A DNA stretch of 64,000 nucleotides from Lacihabitans sp. LS3-19 (lineage in GTDB: Bacteria > Bacteroidota > Bacteroidia > Cytophagales > Spirosomataceae): NCBI RefSeq assembly GCF_024343575.1, contig NZ_RJUA01000112.1, forward strand, positions 124,001-188,000. The letters are read 5' to 3'. The notes under the pieces are model-generated. The model searched no databases. It was not told where the DNA came from and saw only the letters and a program-made list of their open reading frames with translations. Position 1 is the first letter of the stretch; every line of letters starts with the position of its first letter. This document shows positions 59,703 through 64,000 of this stretch, piece by piece. Position numbers and translations under genes: made by a program.

Positions 59703-60328
59703 AAAAGATTATACCAATATTACTAATTTTGAGCATTTTTTCATTTCAAAAAACTGAGGCTCAGACCAAAAAATTATTTAAGTATCCTTTTGTAAATCAG
59801 ACAGAATTTGGGGTATTATTTGGCCGAAATAAGGAGACCTATTATTACTATCCATATTATTCTAGCGTATACTATCCGCCTAGTTCAAACGGTTTTAATA
59901 TCCAAAACGTGGCAAGTTTGAGTTTGCAGACTTTCAATGGTTTTCAAGTTAGAAAAAAAACGAGTATTGGAATTACAACAGGATTAGATGCCTATAATTC
60001 AGTATTAATTGTTCCGATTGCAGCAGGGTTTAGACATGTTTTATTTGAAAAAAACGAGAAAGGAGCCAAACTACAAACTGGGCTAGACGCAGGCTTTGGA
60101 ATAGCAAATAATGCAAACAGCAATGAAAATGCTAAAGGCGGAATATTGCTCAACCCTGCCGTCGGGTTTAAGTTTCCAACAAAAAACGGTTCTTCATGGC
60201 TGGTTAACTTTGGATACAAATATCAGTTTATTGAAATTACTCAAAACTATTCGGATGACTACAATATTTCAACTGTAGAAACTCGTAATCTTAAGCGTTT
60301 TTCGGTAAAAGTTGGGTTTGAGTTTTAA
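59699..60328 (+). CDS. Outer-membrane beta-barrel-like protein
   Basis: This 209-residue protein has a signal peptide (MKKIIPILLILSIFSFQKTEAQ). Its mature part consists of amphipathic strands and closes with the terminal aromatic pattern KRFSVKVGFEF, as expected of a small outer-membrane barrel. It is the last gene of the four-gene operon and overlaps the LVIVD gene by 4 bases. Its specific transport role is unknown. Confidence 0.78.
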   Translation: MKKIIPILLILSIFSFQKTEAQTKKLFKYPFVNQTEFGVLFGRNKETYYYYPYYSSVYYPPSSNGFNIQNVASLSLQTFNGFQVRKKTSIGITTGLDAYNSVLIVPIAAGFRHVLFEKNEKGAKLQTGLDAGFGIANNANSNENAKGGILLNPAVGFKFPTKNGSSWLVNFGYKYQFIEITQNYSDDYNISTVETRNLKRFSVKVGFEF

Positions 60329-60411
60329 TATTAACATATAAAAATATTTATACAAAATTTGACTTTTTGAAGATATTTTCCTCGAAAAACACAATTTGAT
60401 TTTCTTGTCAT

Positions 60412-60419
60412 TATTTTTG
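60412..60419 (+). promoter_or_regulatory. -7 promoter box (TATTTTTG) for the lipocalin-like gene
   Basis: TATTTTTG fits TAnnTTTG and ends 69 bases before the ATG at 60489. Confidence 0.45.
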
Positions 60420-60488
60420 TGAAGGCACAATTTAAAACACAATTTGATGCCACTAAAAATAAATTTTTAAAATAAAAAACACAAGAAA

Positions 60489-61016
60489 ATGTTCAAAAAA
60501 ATCTCAATTGCTTTTTTAGCACTTCCACTTATTTTCACATCATGTTCAAAAGACGATTCAGTTAATCCAGACAGTTTTGTAGGTACTTATGAATTCCAAA
60601 AAGTTGAGTTAAATGTAGATGGTAACAAAATTGAATTACCAGCTGACCTTAGCACCAAAGACCTAGTTTTCAACGAAGACGGTTCTTTCTCTACACCTGA
60701 TGATTTAGACTTTTTTGCTGGAGCTTACACTTACGATGGAGCAGCTAAAACTATCACATTTAAGGATACTTATGACGGTGTTGAATACACAGATGTTTTG
60801 AATGTAGAATCAAGTAACGGAGTATTTACATTAAAAACAAAATCTTCTACATTCGATGACAATTTTGATTTTGAAAATGCAACGATTGCCGAAGAATTAA
60901 TTTTCTTCTCACTTTTCGCACTTGATGAAGAATCCGCTGCAGTTAAAGCATTTTCAGAGAAAATAGGTGAAAACCCGAAAGATTTTAGCTTAGAATTTAC
61001 GATTAAAAAGAAATAA
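60489..61016 (+). CDS. Lipocalin-like lipoprotein
   Basis: This 175-residue protein has a lipoprotein signal (FTSC, Cys 19). The body starts DSFVGTYEFQKVELNVDG, a lipocalin-like GTYxF opening, and has alternating short beta strands with many Asp and Glu. Ligand and role are unknown. It stands alone with its own promoter box and a strong hairpin terminator. Its acidic composition differs from the neighbouring lipoproteins. Confidence 0.75.
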   Translation: MFKKISIAFLALPLIFTSCSKDDSVNPDSFVGTYEFQKVELNVDGNKIELPADLSTKDLVFNEDGSFSTPDDLDFFAGAYTYDGAAKTITFKDTYDGVEYTDVLNVESSNGVFTLKTKSSTFDDNFDFENATIAEELIFFSLFALDEESAAVKAFSEKIGENPKDFSLEFTIKKK

Positions 61017-61034
61017 ACTTTCTTCTTAATAATT

Positions 61035-61066
61035 AAAAAAAAGAGTCAGAAATGGCTCTTTTTTTT
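61035..61066 (+). terminator. Terminator after the lipocalin-like gene
   Basis: AAAAAAAAGAGTCA at 61035-61048 pairs with TGGCTCTTTTTTTT at 61053-61066, with one G-T wobble, around a GAAA tetraloop. Confidence 0.85.
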
Positions 61067-61154
61067 GTCAAAGAAAAGGAATATTAAGGATTGAGAGGCT
61101 CACTCTACACTAAAAAACCATAAAAGCAGCTTCAAAAGACTCCTTAAATCAGTC

Positions 61155-62354
61155 TTAAGATAAGCTTACCTTCTCAACTATCTCCTTTGTCTCTTTATTT
61201 TTCAGGATTACTTTTTTATCACCATTGGGCAAAATTTCATCTTTGATAAACCAATGTTCAGCATCGTATTCGGTATAAACGGAAGGTTTGGTCAAGCCAG
61301 TTTGTCCACGCCATTCAGGCAATTCAACAGGTTCCCAAAGTTTTGTTTTAGCTGATTTGTAGGCTGCATCTATAATGGCATTAACTACATATCCATCATA
61401 AAATGTCTCCAAAGGCTCACGTTTTTGCTCTATGGCATCAAACATATCGTTGAACATTGTAGGATAGCCAAGTTCATGTGCTTCGTCGCCCACAGGAAAC
61501 TGCCAACCGCTTGAAGACTCTGCTTTTTCGGCAACATATCCACCTTCACCGGCACCCGTTGTGAACATCTCAAAGCCAGTTCTTAGAAAAGAATTCACCC
61601 AAATTGTGCCTTCAGTTCCCATCACTTCATCTCGTAAATCCATACCTCCTCTGAATGTCCAAGAAACTTCAAATTGACCAATGGCTCCATTCTCATATTT
61701 TACCAATCCAATAGCGTGATCCTCAGCGTCGATGGGTTTTACCTGCGTATCTGCCCAGCACATAACCTCCACCGGCTTTATGTCTTTTCCAATAAAATTC
61801 CTTGCGATTTCGATACAATGGCAGCCCAAATCTAGGACAGCACCACCGCCTGCTTTTTCTATATCCCAAAACCAATCTGAATGTGGACCAGGGTGTGTCT
61901 CACGAGATTTTGCCCAAAGTATACGTCCTATTGCACCACTTTTTACGCTTTTTAAAGATTTCAAAAACTTTGGGGTATAGCATAAATCCTCCAAATATCC
62001 TGCAAAAACGCCAGCTTCTTCACAAGCTTTCGTCATTCTGAGAGCCTCTTCTGCGTTTCTTCCCAAAGGCTTGGTACATAATACTGATTTTTTATGTTTT
62101 ACACAGAGATTTACCGCCTCTTCATGGATATTGTTGGGTAAACCAATCACCACCACTTCCGTTTCAGGATGTGCAATAGCGGCTTCCATATCTGTAAAAT
62201 AATAGGGAACATTATAATCTTTCGAAAACCTAAGAGCGGTTTCTTCTCTTCTTGCATACACCACCTTCACTTCGTCTTTACCACGACGGCCAATAAGCGA
62301 TTCGGCATAAAAACGACCAATAAATCCGCCTCCTAAAATGCAAACTTTTAACAT
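61155..62354 (-). CDS. Gfo/Idh/MocA-family oxidoreductase
   Basis: This 399-residue NAD(P)-dependent enzyme has an N-terminal Rossmann motif ([14 protein letters not shown]) and the family lysine-proline site [11 protein letters not shown]. The D-x3-H pair lies in [16 protein letters not shown]. Members oxidise or reduce sugars, inositols and related polyols. Three bases separate it from the sugar-isomerase-like gene, with which it forms an operon for polyol or sugar catabolism. Confidence 0.9.
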   Translation of the reverse strand: MLKVCILGGGFIGRFYAESLIGRRGKDEVKVVYARREETALRFSKDYNVPYYFTDMEAAIAHPETEVVVIGLPNNIHEEAVNLCVKHKKSVLCTKPLGRNAEEALRMTKACEEAGVFAGYLEDLCYTPKFLKSLKSVKSGAIGRILWAKSRETHPGPHSDWFWDIEKAGGGAVLDLGCHCIEIARNFIGKDIKPVEVMCWADTQVKPIDAEDHAIGLVKYENGAIGQFEVSWTFRGGMDLRDEVMGTEGTIWVNSFLRTGFEMFTTGAGEGGYVAEKAESSSGWQFPVGDEAHELGYPTMFNDMFDAIEQKREPLETFYDGYVVNAIIDAAYKSAKTKLWEPVELPEWRGQTGLTKPSVYTEYDAEHWFIKDEILPNGDKKVILKNKETKEIVEKVSLS

Positions 62355-62357
62355 AAT

Positions 62358-63272
62358 CTAAGGTTGTAATAATAGTTTAAATGTATTTTGTACTTCTTTT
62401 AAATCCATTTTATGAGCTGCCACTGCATTCATAGTATTGGGTGACCCTTTTTCTAAACATTGCTCTATTACCAAATGTGGCTTCACTTTTTTATTTAGCA
62501 ATTCTCTCACCACTTGGTTATAATTAATATCAGCATCTGGACTAAATATTTCCTGCCAAACGTAACCTCTTGATTGACGTATGTGAAGTTCAACTATTCT
62601 ATTACCATACATTTTTATTACATCAAACACGGCCAATTGTGAATTTTGCGAACCTCGATAAATCCAATGAACATCCATACAGAAAAACAGATTTTCGGGA
62701 GAAGTATTCTGTAACATATGATGAAATTCTCTCGCACCAGCTTTGAGTTCGACATCGTGGGTGTGGTAAGCAAGTTTGATTCCGTCAAGTTTTAGCGATT
62801 TTCCTATTTTATCCAGTGTTTTAGCTTGGAGGATAAGTTGCTCATCTGATTTTAACTTGTCGCTACCCCAGTTTATGGGATTAGGATTTGTTACAATTAT
62901 TTTAGTTCCGTATCTTTTTACTACTTCAGCTATTTCTTGAATGTTTTTAACAGATTTTTGAATCTCTTTTTCTTCATGCAGCACACTCCCTATATACACA
63001 GAAGGCATTTTGATTTTAAACTTTTTCAAAACTTCAATAAGCTTTCTGGCTTCATTTGCATTGCTTAGACTAGGTTCATAAGCCTGAAGACCTGTTTTGG
63101 CATATTCAGCCATATCTGCTTCCAAGTTAGCTCCCCAGTTTTTGCCTTCTCTATCATAAAAAGTTCCCCAATTGTAGGAATTGCTACTAATAGGAAATGG
63201 GATTTTAGAGCCTTCAAATTTTTGTAATAAAGAAAAGGCCGGAAGCCCAGCAAGGAAATTTCTTCTTTTCAT
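62358..63272 (-). CDS. Sugar phosphate isomerase/epimerase-like TIM-barrel protein, Tat-type signal
   Basis: This 304-residue protein belongs to the xylose-isomerase-like (AP endonuclease family 2) barrels. Likely metal ligands lie in LAYHTHDVELK, FCMDVHWIYR and VELHIRQSRGY, with a conserved glutamate at the end (HLVIEQCLEKG). The N-terminus MKRRNFLAGLPAF has a twin-arginine-like RRNFLAG stretch, suggesting Tat-dependent export. It is co-transcribed with the Gfo/Idh/MocA enzyme, a common pair in sugar or polyol catabolism. The exact substrate is unknown. Confidence 0.85.
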   Translation of the reverse strand: MKRRNFLAGLPAFSLLQKFEGSKIPFPISSNSYNWGTFYDREGKNWGANLEADMAEYAKTGLQAYEPSLSNANEARKLIEVLKKFKIKMPSVYIGSVLHEEKEIQKSVKNIQEIAEVVKRYGTKIIVTNPNPINWGSDKLKSDEQLILQAKTLDKIGKSLKLDGIKLAYHTHDVELKAGAREFHHMLQNTSPENLFFCMDVHWIYRGSQNSQLAVFDVIKMYGNRIVELHIRQSRGYVWQEIFSPDADINYNQVVRELLNKKVKPHLVIEQCLEKGSPNTMNAVAAHKMDLKEVQNTFKLLLQP

Positions 63273-63291
63273 TTTTAAAAACCCTTTAGAT

Positions 63292-64000
63292 TTAATTCTT
63301 GATTGGATTTACTTCAAATCCTTGACCAAGTTCCAAAATTTTGTGAGGAGTTCCTATTTTTTTACAAGCATTTTCAAAGTTTTTAGGGTCTTCGGTATTA
63401 AACTCAAACAAATGATAGTGATGAGGAACCACACATTTTATTTGGGCTATTTTTCCCAATTCGGCTGCTTCCTGAAAACTTAAATTTCCTGCAACTTTTC
63501 GTTCTGGTCTATTTCCATTTATAGGCAAAAAAGCTAAATCTAGATTGAAGCTTTTAAGTCTTTCTTCCAAACCATCATACCAAAGTGTATCACCAGAATG
63601 ATAAACCACAAAATCTCCGAATTTCACAACAAAACTCATGAATTTGCATTGACCTGATACGTCTTTATCTAAACTATTATGAGCAGCTGGAAGGCCAATT
63701 ATTTCAAAATTTCCAATTTTAATATTTTTCCCATCATCCATTCCGATAGGATAGTCTACGGCACATTTTAATCGATCAACTACAAAAGCACGATTGGCCT
63801 CAGGAATAATAAATTTTATATCAGAATTATTTTCAAAAATAGGATTTAAAGTGTCTGCGTCTAAATGGTCAGTATGGTTATGGCTGGAGGTTACAATATT
63901 TATGTTTTCCAAAAAAATCGGCCCAATAACTAACTCACTCATTCTTACATGTGGCTTATCTGTATTTTGATATTTTACTGATAATGAATCCGATAAATAA
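63292..64000 (-). CDS. Metallo-beta-lactamase-fold hydrolase, cut by the right window edge
   Basis: This is the C-terminal part of a UlaG-like MBL-fold hydrolase; its N-terminus is outside the window. The frame stays open upstream of the first ATG (63942) to the edge, and the extra residues (LSDSLSVKYQ) fit the start of the domain, so the ATG is probably internal. The metal motif is SHNHTDHLD (HxHxDH), and a later VVYHSGDTLWYDG and VVPHHYHLFEFN give further ligands. UlaG members open lactones; others act on nucleic acids or lipids. It lies 19 bases upstream of the isomerase gene in the operon. Confidence 0.88.
   Translation of the reverse strand, partial: YLSDSLSVKYQNTDKPHVRMSELVIGPIFLENINIVTSSHNHTDHLDADTLNPIFENNSDIKFIIPEANRAFVVDRLKCAVDYPIGMDDGKNIKIGNFEIIGLPAAHNSLDKDVSGQCKFMSFVVKFGDFVVYHSGDTLWYDGLEERLKSFNLDLAFLPINGNRPERKVAGNLSFQEAAELGKIAQIKCVVPHHYHLFEFNTEDPKNFENACKKIGTPHKILELGQGFEVNPIKN

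Overview
The window looks like chromosomal DNA of an AT-rich Bacteroidota bacterium, probably a member of Cytophagales (Leadbetterella/Lacihabitans-like). That placement is an inference. It rests on many TAnnTTTG -7 promoter boxes just upstream of genes, weak Shine-Dalgarno sequences, lipoproteins with short Bacteroidota lipoboxes, DUF5916, DUF2911, DUF4097 and DUF6132 families, a YpdA-type reductase, and two secreted proteins sharing a C-terminal domain like the '3-coathanger stack'. No rRNA, tRNA, CRISPR array, transposase or integrase gene was seen.

Layout. 1-1440: a LytS-type histidine kinase cut by the left edge. 1460-8230: a GC-rich repeat, then an accessory island with a small XRE regulator and a tight three-gene operon coding for an EVE/MrcB_N/McrB-type AAA+ GTPase, a DUF1016 (YhcG-type) PD-(D/E)XK nuclease and a DUF2357 McrC-like PD-(D/E)XK nuclease. 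This is the best candidate for an unusual defence system here. 8400-11020: a secreted protein and a small lipoprotein. 11424-13443: mscS followed by a BRO-N gene lying between the real 3' end of mscS and a second, decayed copy of that 3' end, which is a clear insertion scar. 13440-21240: housekeeping and envelope genes (MATE exporter, metallophosphoesterase, peroxiredoxin, LuxE-like protein, hydroxyacid dehydrogenase, DUF2911, ABC ATPase). 21367-21894: a ParE-type toxin-antitoxin pair. 21987-34358: GNAT, YpdA-like reductase, TypA/BipA, SASA/SGNH esterase, YciI, RibD, an ECF sigma factor with a membrane-anchored partner, a GIN-type adhesin, threonine deaminase and a Uma2 protein. 34359-45173: SNF2 helicase, FabI, dipeptidase, and two glycan-degrading enzymes (GH95 and GH30). 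46035-46871: a higBA toxin-antitoxin module bracketed by two 61-bp repeats. 46955-55379: RNase R, a DUF5916 protein, an M28 peptidase, a cluster of six palindromic repeats, and a GH13 amylase. 55539-56567: a four-gene overlapping operon of small membrane proteins and a rhodanese lipoprotein. 56795-60328: a four-gene operon with a bacterial serpin. 60489-64000: a lipocalin-like lipoprotein, then an operon with an oxidoreductase, a xylose-isomerase-like protein and an MBL-fold hydrolase cut by the right edge.

How the genes fit together. Most of the window is core metabolism and cell-envelope biology of a polysaccharide-using environmental bacterium: secreted glycosidases, an esterase, peptidases and lipoproteins. 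Mobile or defence content is inserted at three places (1460-8230, 12243-13443, 46035-46871), and each carries a repeat or duplication mark. Small palindromic repeats tend to sit just after gene ends (46908-46944, 53312-53808). Function calls come from reading protein motifs and remembered family knowledge; no database search was run.
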